Below, in pieces: positions 1 to 6,047 of a stretch of DNA of 6,047 bases. The DNA comes from Thermoleophilia bacterium. GTDB taxonomy: Bacteria; Actinomycetota; Thermoleophilia; Gaiellales; Gaiellaceae. Under the pieces are notes generated by a model. That model was not told where the DNA came from, did no database searches, and worked only from the letters and a program-made list of their open reading frames with translations. The first letter of the stretch is position 1. Each line of letters opens with the position of its first letter. The stretch spans positions 1 through 6,047 of the forward strand of contig JAICTB010000144.1 in NCBI GenBank assembly GCA_025936595.1, written 5' to 3'. The position numbers and the translations under genes are program-made.

Positions 1-2
1 AG

Positions 3-1025
3 CGCCCGCCGCTCGACCCCTCCGGCTACCACCGCCGCACGGGCTGCTTCCTCCACCCCGCGTACTGGCCGGAGAAGCTGAGCAAGCTCGCGCGCGACGG
101 CGTCCGGCCCGCGCGCTGCCTTTCCTTCGGCGACTACCTGCTCGACCAGCTCACCGGGGAGGCGCGGACGAGCGTCTCGCTCGCGAGCGGCACCGGCCTC
201 TTCGACCCGAACCGGCTCGACTGGGACGACGAGACCCTCGACGCCGTCGGCGTCACGCGTGCACAGCTCCCGCCCGTCTCGGACGAGCCGTTCGCGGGAA
301 CGTGGCCGGCGCTCGGGGACGGCGCCTGCTCGAACGTCGGCGCCGGCTGCACGACCCGCGGGCGCGCCGCGGTGATGGTCGGGACGTCGAGCGCCCTGCG
401 CGCGGTCTACGAGGCCGGCCGCGCCGAGCCGCGCCCGGGCCTCTTCCTCTACCGGCTCGACGAGCGGCGCTTCTGCGAAGGCGGCGCTCTTTCGGACGGG
501 GGCAACCTGCACGCGTGGCTGCTGCGCACGCTGCGCGACCTCGACGAGCGGGGGATCGAGGAGCGGCCGCCGGCGGCGCACGGCCTGAGCTTCCTGCCGC
601 TCCTGGGCGGCGAGCGCTCGCTCGGCTGGGACGCGACCCGGCGGGGCGAGCTGCACGGGCTCTCCTTCGCGACCACGCCGCTCGACATCGCGCAGGCCGC
701 GCTCGAAGGCGTCTGCTACCGCCTCGCCGACGTGCTGGACGCGCTCGGCGGCATCGAGTCCGTCGTCGCGACGGGCGGCGCGCTGGTCGGGAGCCCCGCC
801 TGGGTGCAGGTGCTCGCGGACGTCACCGGCAGGCCGGTCGAGCTGTCCGGTGTGGCTGAGGGCTCGGCCAGAGGCGCGGCGATGATCGCGCTCGAGCGCC
901 TCGGGCTGGCGGTCCCGCCGGCGCCGATCGCACGCGTCTTCGAGCCGCGCCCGGACCGTCAGGCAATCCACCTGCACGCGCGACAGGTACAACGGGAGCT
1001 GATTCGAACGAAGGAGGCGGGATGA
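3..1025 (+). CDS. FGGY-family carbohydrate kinase, probable gluconokinase (5' end missing)
   Basis: This is the C-terminal part of a sugar kinase that transfers phosphate from ATP to a sugar or sugar acid. About 340 codons are open in this frame from the left edge, against roughly 480-500 for the family, so the start lies upstream. Numbering from nt 3, residue D106 in the GDG stretch (nt 318-320) sits where FGGY kinases have the catalytic Asp. VGTSS at 126-130 and TGG at 257-259 fit the C-terminal ATP-binding domain. Residues 215-235 (GELHGL ... ALE) match the FGGY signature 2 pattern position by position. The stretches HPAYWPEKL, ASGTGLFDP and GGALSDGGN resemble FGGY gluconokinases as I remember them, which would give gluconate to 6-phosphogluconate. 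Xylulokinase or another sugar kinase cannot be excluded without the N-terminal domain. The TGA stop overlaps the next ATG by four bases, so the genes are probably cotranscribed. Family assignment is firm; the substrate is inferred. Confidence 0.9.
   Translation, partial: RPPLDPSGYHRRTGCFLHPAYWPEKLSKLARDGVRPARCLSFGDYLLDQLTGEARTSVSLASGTGLFDPNRLDWDDETLDAVGVTRAQLPPVSDEPFAGTWPALGDGACSNVGAGCTTRGRAAVMVGTSSALRAVYEAGRAEPRPGLFLYRLDERRFCEGGALSDGGNLHAWLLRTLRDLDERGIEERPPAAHGLSFLPLLGGERSLGWDATRRGELHGLSFATTPLDIAQAALEGVCYRLADVLDALGGIESVVATGGALVGSPAWVQVLADVTGRPVELSGVAEGSARGAAMIALERLGLAVPPAPIARVFEPRPDRQAIHLHARQVQRELIRTKEAG
1011..1017 (+). promoter_or_regulatory. Strong Shine-Dalgarno for the FAD oxidoreductase
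   Basis: AAGGAGG lies four bases upstream of the ATG at 1022, inside the end of the kinase gene. It is a near-perfect anti-16S complement. It fixes the start codon and suggests that this gene can recruit ribosomes itself rather than relying only on coupling through the ATGA overlap. Confidence 0.85.
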
Positions 1026-2080
1026 TCGGGATCGTCGGAGGTGGCCTCGCGGCCGCCAAGCTCGTCGAGGGCTACCGGGAAGCGGGGGGAACCGACGAGA
1101 TCACCATCTGGTCGCAGGACCCGCACGGCCCCTACCACCGGCCGCCGCTCTCGAAGCGGCTCCTCCGCGGCGAGGCCGAGCCGAAGGACGCGCTCGCGCA
1201 TCCGCCGGAGTGGTACGCCGAGCACGGCGTCGACCTGAAGCTCGGCGACGCGGTCTCCTCGCTCGACCAGGTGCAGGCCGACACCGTCGTGATCGCCACC
1301 GGCGCGCGGCCGCGCGACCTGCCGGGCATGCTCCCGCTGCGGACGCTCGACGACGCGCTCGAGCTGCGCCGGCGCGCCGAGACGGCGAGCACCGCGGTCG
1401 TCGTCGGCGGTGGGTTCATCGGCTGCGAGGTGACCGCCTCGCTGACGCAGCTCGGGGTGCAGGTGACCCAGATCGTCCGCGAGCCGCTCGTCTTCGCGCC
1501 GTTGCAGGCGCAGGCGCTGTCCGACACGCTGCACGAGACCTACCGCGAGCACGGAGTCGACCTGCGGCTCGAGGCGAGCGACATCCCGACCGGCGCCGAC
1601 CTGACGGTCGCCGGCATCGGCGTCCAGCCGAACGTCGAGCTCGCCCGCGAGGCCGGCCACGAGGTGCGCAGCGGGATCGTCGTGAACGAGCGCTTCGAGA
1701 CGGCGAAGCCCGGCGTCTACGCGATCGGCGACGTGGCGGAGTTCTTCGACCCCGTCTTCGGACGGCACCGGAGGATCGAGCACTGGTCGAACGCGGCCTA
1801 CCACGGCACGACGCTCGGCAAGATCCTCGCCGGCGAGGACACCCGGTACGACATCGTCTCGTCGTTCTTCTCCGAGGAGTTCGGACAGAGCTTCAAGCTG
1901 TTCGGCGACGCGCTCGACCATGACGACACCGCGCTCGAGGGCGACTTCCGGGAGGGAAAGGCGGTCCTGCGGTTCCTGCGCGGCGGCGGCGTCGTCTGCG
2001 CCGTGACGATGGGCCAGGACGAGGACGCCGAGAACGCGCTCAAGGACGAGATCAGAGCCGGCGCGGCCGCTGCTGCATAG
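1022..2080 (+). CDS. FAD/NAD(P)-dependent oxidoreductase, ferredoxin-reductase/AIF-like
   Basis: This is a predicted cytosolic flavoprotein of 352 residues that passes electrons between NAD(P)H and an unknown partner, with no signal peptide or membrane segment. The first FAD dinucleotide motif is at 5-12 (VGGGLAAA), followed by PYHRPPLSK at 37-45, which is typical of rubredoxin/ferredoxin reductases. The strand ending ATGARPR is at 92-98. The NAD(P) motif VGGGFIG is at 128-134, the second FAD motif VYAIGD at 232-237, and HWSNA at 254-258. Residues from about 280 on resemble the small C-terminal reductase domain. There is no CXXC pair, so it is not a thioredoxin-reductase type. It is short for the family (commonly about 400): the segments at 75-90 and 184-193 lack beta strands usually found there. 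After the NAD motif, the usual acidic residue position holds V152, next to R153. The start is fixed by a strong ribosome binding site. No ferredoxin, Rieske protein or P450 is in view, so the partner and role in this sugar operon are unknown. Confidence 0.9.
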   Translation: MIGIVGGGLAAAKLVEGYREAGGTDEITIWSQDPHGPYHRPPLSKRLLRGEAEPKDALAHPPEWYAEHGVDLKLGDAVSSLDQVQADTVVIATGARPRDLPGMLPLRTLDDALELRRRAETASTAVVVGGGFIGCEVTASLTQLGVQVTQIVREPLVFAPLQAQALSDTLHETYREHGVDLRLEASDIPTGADLTVAGIGVQPNVELAREAGHEVRSGIVVNERFETAKPGVYAIGDVAEFFDPVFGRHRRIEHWSNAAYHGTTLGKILAGEDTRYDIVSSFFSEEFGQSFKLFGDALDHDDTALEGDFREGKAVLRFLRGGGVVCAVTMGQDEDAENALKDEIRAGAAAAA

Positions 2081-2088
2081 TCGTTACG

Positions 2089-2111
2089 CTCGCGGGGATA
2101 GCGACCGCGAG
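2089..2111. repeat. Perfect 7-bp inverted repeat (hairpin) before the transketolase
   Basis: CTCGCGG at 2089-2095 pairs exactly with CCGCGAG at 2105-2111 around a 9-base loop, GGATAGCGA. It fills most of the only intergenic gap in the window and ends at the first base of the purine-rich ribosome binding site of the transketolase. No T-run follows, so it is not a classical intrinsic terminator. It could be an mRNA-processing or stabilising stem, a translation-modulating stem or a protein-binding palindrome. In GC-rich DNA a 7-bp stem can also arise by chance. Confidence 0.5.
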
Positions 2112-2118
2112 GGAGGGG
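2111..2118 (+). promoter_or_regulatory. Shine-Dalgarno supporting a TTG start for transketolase
   Basis: GGGAGGGG precedes TTG at 2121. Its core GGAGG is at 2112-2116, four bases from the start. The spacing matches that of the oxidoreductase upstream. The next in-frame ATG (codon 19) would remove the start of the conserved N-terminal helix just before the GHPG motif, so TTG is the likely start. Confidence 0.8.
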
Positions 2119-2120
2119 CG

Positions 2121-4118
2121 TTGGCCAACTCGGAGATCGAACAGCTCTCCATCGACACGATCCGGACGCTGTCGATGGACGCGGTACAGCAGGCGAACGC
2201 GGGCCATCCCGGCACGGCGATGGCGCTCGCGCCGCTCGCCTACCTCCTCTACACGGAGGTGCTGCGGCACAACCCGGCGAGCCCGCACTGGCCGAACCGC
2301 GACCGCTTCGTGCTGAGCGCGGGCCACGCGTGCATCCTCCAGTACTCGGCGCTGCACCTCTCCGGCTACAACCTCTCGCTCGAGGAGCTGAAGCGCTTCC
2401 GGCAGTGGGAGTCGGCGACCCCCGGTCATCCGGAGTACCACCACACCGAGGGCATCGAGGTGACGACCGGGCCGCTCGGTCAGGGGTTCGCGAACGGCGT
2501 CGGCATGGGCTTTGCGGAGCGCTTCCTCGCCGCGACGTTCAACCGCCCGCATCACGACCTGGTCGACCACCGGGTGTATGCGATCTGCTCCGACGGCGAC
2601 CTGATGGAGGGCCTTTCCTACGAGGCTGCCTCGCTCGCGGGCACGAACGGGCTCGGGAAGCTCGTCTACTTCTACGACGACAACCACATCACGATCGACG
2701 GCACCACCTCGATCTCGTTCACGGAGGATCGGGCAAAGCGGTTCGACGCGCTCGGCTGGCATGTGCAGTCGGTCGCCGACCCGAACGACCTCGACGCGCT
2801 GCGCGAGGCGGTCGCGAACGCACAGGCGGAAGAGGCGAAGCCGTCGATGATCATCGTGCGCTCGCACATTGCCTTCGGCGCGCCCGATGCGGTCGACACC
2901 GCAAAGGCGCACGGCAGCCCGCTCGGCGCTGACGAGGTCGCCGCGACGAAGAAGGCGCTCGGGTGGGATCCGGACAGGCACTTCTATGTCCCCGACGAGG
3001 TGTACGCGAACATGAACGGGATCGAGCGCGGCACCGAGCTCGAGAGCGAGTGGCAGCAGCGCTTCTCGAACTGGTCGCAGGCGTTCCCGCAGGCACGTGA
3101 GACGTGGGACGCAGCGTGGGCCGGCCGCATCGGGCCATGGGAGCTGCCGGAGTTCGAGGTCGGCGACGACATGGCGACCCGCGATGCCGGCAAGAAAGTG
3201 ATGCAGGCCTTCAAGCACGCGGTTCCGACGATGATCGGCGGCGCGGCCGACCTCGTCGAGTCGACGAAGACCGAGTTCGTCGGCGGCGGCCTCTTCTCGG
3301 ACAGCTGGGCCGGGCGCAACATCGCGTTCGGCATTCGCGAGCACGCGATGGGTGCGATCGTCAACGGCATCGCCGTACACGGCGGGTGCGTGAAGCCGTA
3401 CGGCTCCACGTTCCTCATCTTCAGCGACTACATGCGCCCCGCGGTGCGCCTCTCCGCGCTGATGGGGCTTCCGGTCGTGTGGGCGTGGACGCACGACTCC
3501 GTCGGGCTCGGCGAGGACGGCCCCACGCACCAGCCGGTCGAGACCTACGCGGCGCTGCGCGCGATCCCGAATCTCTGGTTCGTCCGCCCAGCCGATGCGA
3601 ACGAGACCGCGTACGCGTGGAAGGTAGCGCTCGAGCGGAGCGACGGACCGGTCGCGCTCTCGTTCTCCCGGCAGAAAGTGCCGACCCTCGATCGCTCCGA
3701 GCTCGCGCCCGCGGCGGGGCTCGAGCGTGGTGCATACGTGCTCTGGGAGTCGTCGACGTCGCCCGATCTGATCCTGATCGCGACCGGTGCCGAGGTGGGG
3801 CTCGCGCTCGAGGCGGGGCGCAAGCTGGCCGCCGACGGCACAGACGCGCGCGTGGTCTCGATGCCCTGCTGGGAGCTCTTCGAACAGCAGCCGGCCGATT
3901 ACCGCGACGAGGTGCTGCCGCCGCATGTCCAGGCACGGCTCTCGGTCGAGCCCGGTGTCGCGCTCGGGTGGAGCAGGTGGGTCGGCGACCACGGAGACTC
4001 GATCTCGATCGAGCACTTCGGTGCGTCCGCTCCGGGCTCGACGGTGCTCGAGCACTTCGGTTACAACCTCGACAACGTCGTCGCGCGCGCGAACGCGCTG
4101 CTCGCCCGAGTCGCATGA
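2121..4118 (+). CDS. tkt: Transketolase
   Basis: This thiamine-diphosphate enzyme moves two-carbon ketol units in the non-oxidative pentose phosphate pathway: xylulose-5-P with ribose-5-P, or with erythrose-4-P. It has 665 residues, close to E. coli TktA at 663. Active-site residues line up with the E. coli enzyme: H29 in GHPG, H69, H103, GPLGQG at 117-122, the cofactor and metal motif SDGDLMEG at 157-164 with N188, and H264. In the pyrimidine domain are the catalytic Glu E407 (IREHAMGA), H458, the GEDGPTHQP stretch at 464-472 with D466 and H470, and R517. The three domains (pyrophosphate, pyrimidine, C-terminal) are all complete. Translation starts at TTG behind a good ribosome binding site. 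The end overlaps the isomerase start as ATGA, so the two are probably translationally coupled. The product shares substrates with the isomerase and transaldolase that follow. Nothing suggests loss of function, and a DXS or dihydroxyacetone synthase identity is unlikely given the residue match. Confidence 0.98.
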   Translation: MANSEIEQLSIDTIRTLSMDAVQQANAGHPGTAMALAPLAYLLYTEVLRHNPASPHWPNRDRFVLSAGHACILQYSALHLSGYNLSLEELKRFRQWESATPGHPEYHHTEGIEVTTGPLGQGFANGVGMGFAERFLAATFNRPHHDLVDHRVYAICSDGDLMEGLSYEAASLAGTNGLGKLVYFYDDNHITIDGTTSISFTEDRAKRFDALGWHVQSVADPNDLDALREAVANAQAEEAKPSMIIVRSHIAFGAPDAVDTAKAHGSPLGADEVAATKKALGWDPDRHFYVPDEVYANMNGIERGTELESEWQQRFSNWSQAFPQARETWDAAWAGRIGPWELPEFEVGDDMATRDAGKKVMQAFKHAVPTMIGGAADLVESTKTEFVGGGLFSDSWAGRNIAFGIREHAMGAIVNGIAVHGGCVKPYGSTFLIFSDYMRPAVRLSALMGLPVVWAWTHDSVGLGEDGPTHQPVETYAALRAIPNLWFVRPADANETAYAWKVALERSDGPVALSFSRQKVPTLDRSELAPAAGLERGAYVLWESSTSPDLILIATGAEVGLALEAGRKLAADGTDARVVSMPCWELFEQQPADYRDEVLPPHVQARLSVEPGVALGWSRWVGDHGDSISIEHFGASAPGSTVLEHFGYNLDNVVARANALLARVA

Positions 4119-4582
4119 GGCTCGCGGTCGCGTTCGACCATCGCGGCGTGCACCTGCGCAACGTCGTGCTCGAAGCGTTGTCCGAGCACGAGGTGATCGA
4201 CTTCGGGACCGACACGGACGCCGTGCGCATCGACTACCCCGACAAGGCGCGCGAGCTGGGCGAGTCGATCCAGCGCGGCGACGCCGCGCGGGGCATCCTC
4301 GTCTGCGGGTCGGGCGTCGGAGCGTCGGTCGCCGCCTGCAAGCTGACCGGCATCCGCGCCGCGATCTGCCATGACACCTACAGCGCGCACCAGGGCGTCG
4401 AGCACGACGACATGAACGTGCTCTGCCTCGGCTCGGAGGTCGTCGGCCCCTCGCTCGCGCGCGAACTGGTGGACGCATTCGTGAACGCGACCTTCGACGG
4501 CGGCGATCGCTATGTCGCGCGCCTGCTGAAGGTCGCCGAGATGGAAAGGACGATGAAGGATGGCGAAATCACGGCTGCATGA
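4115..4582 (+). CDS. rpiB: Ribose-5-phosphate isomerase B family (RpiB/LacA/LacB)
   Basis: This small cytosolic isomerase is expected to interconvert ribulose-5-P and ribose-5-P, feeding the transketolase upstream. It has 155 residues, the usual RpiB size. The N-terminus carries D8-H9 in FDHRG, the counterpart of SDHAG in most members. CGSGVG at 64-69 supplies the likely catalytic base C64 (the Cys-type, unlike the mycobacterial Glu-type) and the S66 hydroxyl. KLTGIRAA is at 76-83 and the ring-opening His is H97 in EHDDMNVL. The residue after that His is D98 where many RpiB proteins have Asn, and the preceding Arg of the common form is V95. R132 and R136 may take the phosphate-binding roles. 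The ATG at 4115 overlaps the transketolase stop, with no clear Shine-Dalgarno before it, suggesting translation by reinitiation. The last 23 bases overlap the transaldolase gene. An alternative is a related sugar-phosphate isomerase (allose-6-P or galactose-6-P type), but the neighbours favour ribose-5-P. Confidence 0.92.
   Translation: MRLAVAFDHRGVHLRNVVLEALSEHEVIDFGTDTDAVRIDYPDKARELGESIQRGDAARGILVCGSGVGASVAACKLTGIRAAICHDTYSAHQGVEHDDMNVLCLGSEVVGPSLARELVDAFVNATFDGGDRYVARLLKVAEMERTMKDGEITAA
4545..4550 (+). promoter_or_regulatory. Shine-Dalgarno for transaldolase inside rpiB
   Basis: AAAGGA lies nine bases before the ATG at 4560, within the last codons of rpiB. A second purine run, GAAGG at 4555-4559, touches the ATG and is too close to serve. 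The site supports the 4560 start, which also gives the expected family N-terminus. Confidence 0.6.
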
Positions 4583-5660
4583 GCTCGCAGCGCGCGGGCA
4601 GTCGATCTGGTTCGACACGCTCTCGCGCCAGCTCGTCGAGTCCGGCGAGCTGAAGAGGATGATGGACGAGGACGCCGTCACGGGCGTCACGTCGAACCCG
4701 ACGATCTTCCAGAAGGCGCTCACGGGGAGCGACCTCTACGACGACGACATCAGGCGGCTCCTCGGCGAGACGGACGACGCGTCGACGATCTTCTTCTCGC
4801 TCGCGCTGGACGACATCCGCGCGGCGTGCGACGTCCTCCGGCCTGCCTACGACGCGACGGACGGCGCCGACGGCTACGTCTCAATGGAGGTCGAGCCGGG
4901 GATCGCATACGACACCGGCAAGACGTTCGACCAGGTGCAATGGATCTCGACCGAGGTCGAGCGTCCGAACCTGATGATCAAGATCCCGGCGACCGAGCCG
5001 GGGCTGCCGGCGATCGAGGACTCGATCGCGCACGGCACGTCGATCAACATCACGCTGATCTTCTCGCTGCCGCGGTACAAGGCGGTGGTCGAGGCCTACC
5101 TGCGCGGGCTCGAGCGACTGGTCGCTGCCGGCGGCAATCCGGCGCGCGTGGCGTCGGTCGCGTCCTTCTTCGTCTCGCGGGTCGACACCGAGGCGGACAA
5201 GCGCCTCACCGGCCACGACGACCTGAAGGGCAAGCTCGCGATCGCGAACGCGAAGCTCGCCTACCAGCACTACCTCGAGACGTTCGCGGGGCCGCGCTGG
5301 GAGTACCTCGCGGGGAAGGGTGCGACGAAGCAGCGGTGCCTCTGGGCGTCCACCTCGACGAAGAACCCCGACTACCGCGACGTGATGTACGTCGAGGAGC
5401 TCGTCGGCCCCGAGACGATCAACACCATGCCGCTCGAGACGATCGAGGCGTTCCAGGATCACGGCGAGGTGCGCGGCGACACGGTGCTCGAGGGCATCGA
5501 CGAGGCGGAGGGCTTGCTGAAGGCGCTCGCCGAGGCGGGCGTCGACTACACCGACGTCGTCGACACGCTGGAGGCGGAAGGCGTGCAGAAGTTCGCCGAC
5601 TCGTTCGCCGAGATCATCGACGGCATCCACGCGAAGCGCGCCTCGCTGGCGGCTGCATGA
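4560..5660 (+). CDS. tal: Transaldolase
   Basis: This Schiff-base aldolase moves a three-carbon dihydroxyacetone unit between sedoheptulose-7-P and glyceraldehyde-3-P, giving erythrose-4-P and fructose-6-P. It has 366 residues, the longer form seen in actinobacteria and in Tal-PGI fusions, not the roughly 315-residue E. coli type. D19 in SIWFD fits the catalytic Asp. GVTSNPTIF at 42-50 matches the transaldolase signature, with N46. E110 is the acid/base Glu. K141 in LMIKIPAT is the Schiff-base lysine. N163 and T165 in SINITLIF, and SFFVSRVD at 202-209, complete the active site. Homologues begin with a similar LHELA..GQSIW stretch, which supports the ATG at 4560 despite the 23-base overlap with rpiB. 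The TGA stop overlaps the isomerase ATG as ATGA. With the transketolase it completes the non-oxidative branch, and its fructose-6-P product is the substrate of the next gene. Confidence 0.97.
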   Translation: MAKSRLHELAARGQSIWFDTLSRQLVESGELKRMMDEDAVTGVTSNPTIFQKALTGSDLYDDDIRRLLGETDDASTIFFSLALDDIRAACDVLRPAYDATDGADGYVSMEVEPGIAYDTGKTFDQVQWISTEVERPNLMIKIPATEPGLPAIEDSIAHGTSINITLIFSLPRYKAVVEAYLRGLERLVAAGGNPARVASVASFFVSRVDTEADKRLTGHDDLKGKLAIANAKLAYQHYLETFAGPRWEYLAGKGATKQRCLWASTSTKNPDYRDVMYVEELVGPETINTMPLETIEAFQDHGEVRGDTVLEGIDEAEGLLKALAEAGVDYTDVVDTLEAEGVQKFADSFAEIIDGIHAKRASLAAA

Positions 5661-6047
5661 CGCCGGACGTCGTCGATCGCATCTGGGCACACGACGCGTC
5701 CGTCTGGACGGGTAGCGATGAGGCGAAGTGGCTGGGCTGGCTCGACGAGCCGCGGCGGATGTACGAGGACGTCGACCTGCTCCTGCAGTTCGCGGAATCC
5801 GTCGTCGACCGGATCGACGCGGTCGTGCTGCTCGGCATGGGCGGCTCCTCGCTCGCGCCGGAGGTGATCAGGCGCACGTTCCGGCAGGAGACCTTCCATG
5901 TGCTCGACACGACGCATCCCGATGCGATCCGTGCGTTGGAGGAGCGGATCGATGTGTCGCGCACGCTGTTTCTCTCCGCGTCGAAGTCGGGCTCCACGCT
6001 CGAGACTCGCTCGCACACCGACTACTTCTGGGAGCGCACCGGCGGGA
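5657..6047 (+). CDS. pgi: Glucose-6-phosphate isomerase, N-terminal part (3' end missing)
   Basis: The first 130 codons of a phosphoglucose isomerase are present, open to the window edge. It would interconvert fructose-6-P, made by the transaldolase and transketolase, and glucose-6-P. The first SIS sugar-phosphate domain is visible: LLGMGGSSLAPEV at 58-70 and SASKSGSTLET at 107-117, the phosphate-binding loop. The upstream part (VWTGSDEAKWLGWLDE, 16-31) resembles the PGI half of bifunctional transaldolase/PGI proteins as I remember them, rather than the classical E. coli Pgi. Here it is a separate gene in another frame. The ATG at 5657 shares four bases with the tal stop. Only a weak GGCGG (5648-5652) precedes it, so coupled translation is likely. 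The catalytic Glu and His residues lie beyond the window. An alternative is a dual-specificity phosphoglucose/phosphomannose isomerase. Confidence 0.88.
   Translation, partial: MTPDVVDRIWAHDASVWTGSDEAKWLGWLDEPRRMYEDVDLLLQFAESVVDRIDAVVLLGMGGSSLAPEVIRRTFRQETFHVLDTTHPDAIRALEERIDVSRTLFLSASKSGSTLETRSHTDYFWERTGG

Noticed and set aside
959..1921. A minus-strand open frame of 320 codons opposite the oxidoreductase
   Set aside because: Low-complexity Arg/Val/Leu composition without motifs; a shadow of the high-GC coding strand.
2076..2102. A promoter before transketolase (CATAGT or GATAGC as a -10 box)
   Set aside because: No -35-like element at a fitting distance, and the gap is too short to argue for one by eye. 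An internal promoter remains possible but unsupported.
2089..2111. An intrinsic terminator between the oxidoreductase and transketolase
   Set aside because: The stem is followed by purines and a start codon, with no T-run.
3104..4114. An N-terminal extension of rpiB through an upstream open frame
   Set aside because: The extension is Arg-rich out-of-frame translation of transketolase. The family N-terminus begins exactly at the ATG at 4115.
2052..4478. A minus-strand open frame of about 800 codons opposite transketolase and rpiB
   Set aside because: It is extremely Arg/Val/Glu-rich, has no recognisable domain, and mirrors the third-position GC bias of the plus-strand genes. Two clear genes with full motif sets occupy the other strand.
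4579..4582. An ATGA at the end of rpiB as a further overlapping start
   Set aside because: The ATG at 4579 is out of frame with transaldolase, whose conserved N-terminus needs the start at 4560.

Overview
The window is a high-GC, plus-strand-only run of six tightly packed genes of sugar-phosphate metabolism. Codon third positions are overwhelmingly G or C. GC content, gene order and protein flavour suggest an actinobacterium, possibly of the Thermoleophilia (Gaiellales/Solirubrobacterales) type. That placement is inferred from protein style, not proven. No RNA genes, mobile elements, CRISPR arrays or long intergenic stretches are visible.

Layout: (1) the C-terminal two-thirds of an FGGY-family carbohydrate kinase, most like gluconokinase, entering from the left edge (3-1025). 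(2) A compact FAD/NAD(P)-dependent oxidoreductase of the ferredoxin-reductase/AIF-like fold (1022-2080). (3) A 40-base gap with a perfect 7-bp inverted repeat next to a ribosome binding site, followed by a full-length transketolase starting at TTG (2121-4118). (4) An RpiB/LacA/LacB-type ribose-5-phosphate isomerase (4115-4582). (5) A transaldolase of about 366 residues (4560-5660). (6) The first 130 codons of a phosphoglucose isomerase running off the right edge (5657-end).

The genes look like one transcription unit. Three junctions are 4-base ATGA overlaps, one is a 23-base overlap, and the only gap is 40 bases. Together they would bring gluconate in as 6-phosphogluconate, interconvert ribulose-5-P and ribose-5-P, run both non-oxidative pentose phosphate shuttles, and return carbon to glucose-6-P. 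The enzymes for 6-phosphogluconate dehydrogenation are not in view. The oxidoreductase is the member with no obvious place in the pathway.

Most of the window is ordinary central metabolism, and I see no clearly new system. The points worth a second look are the embedded reductase with two shortened segments and no acidic residue at its usual NAD-specificity position, the separate but overlapping tal and pgi genes (fused in some other bacteria), and the hairpin at the only gap in the operon.
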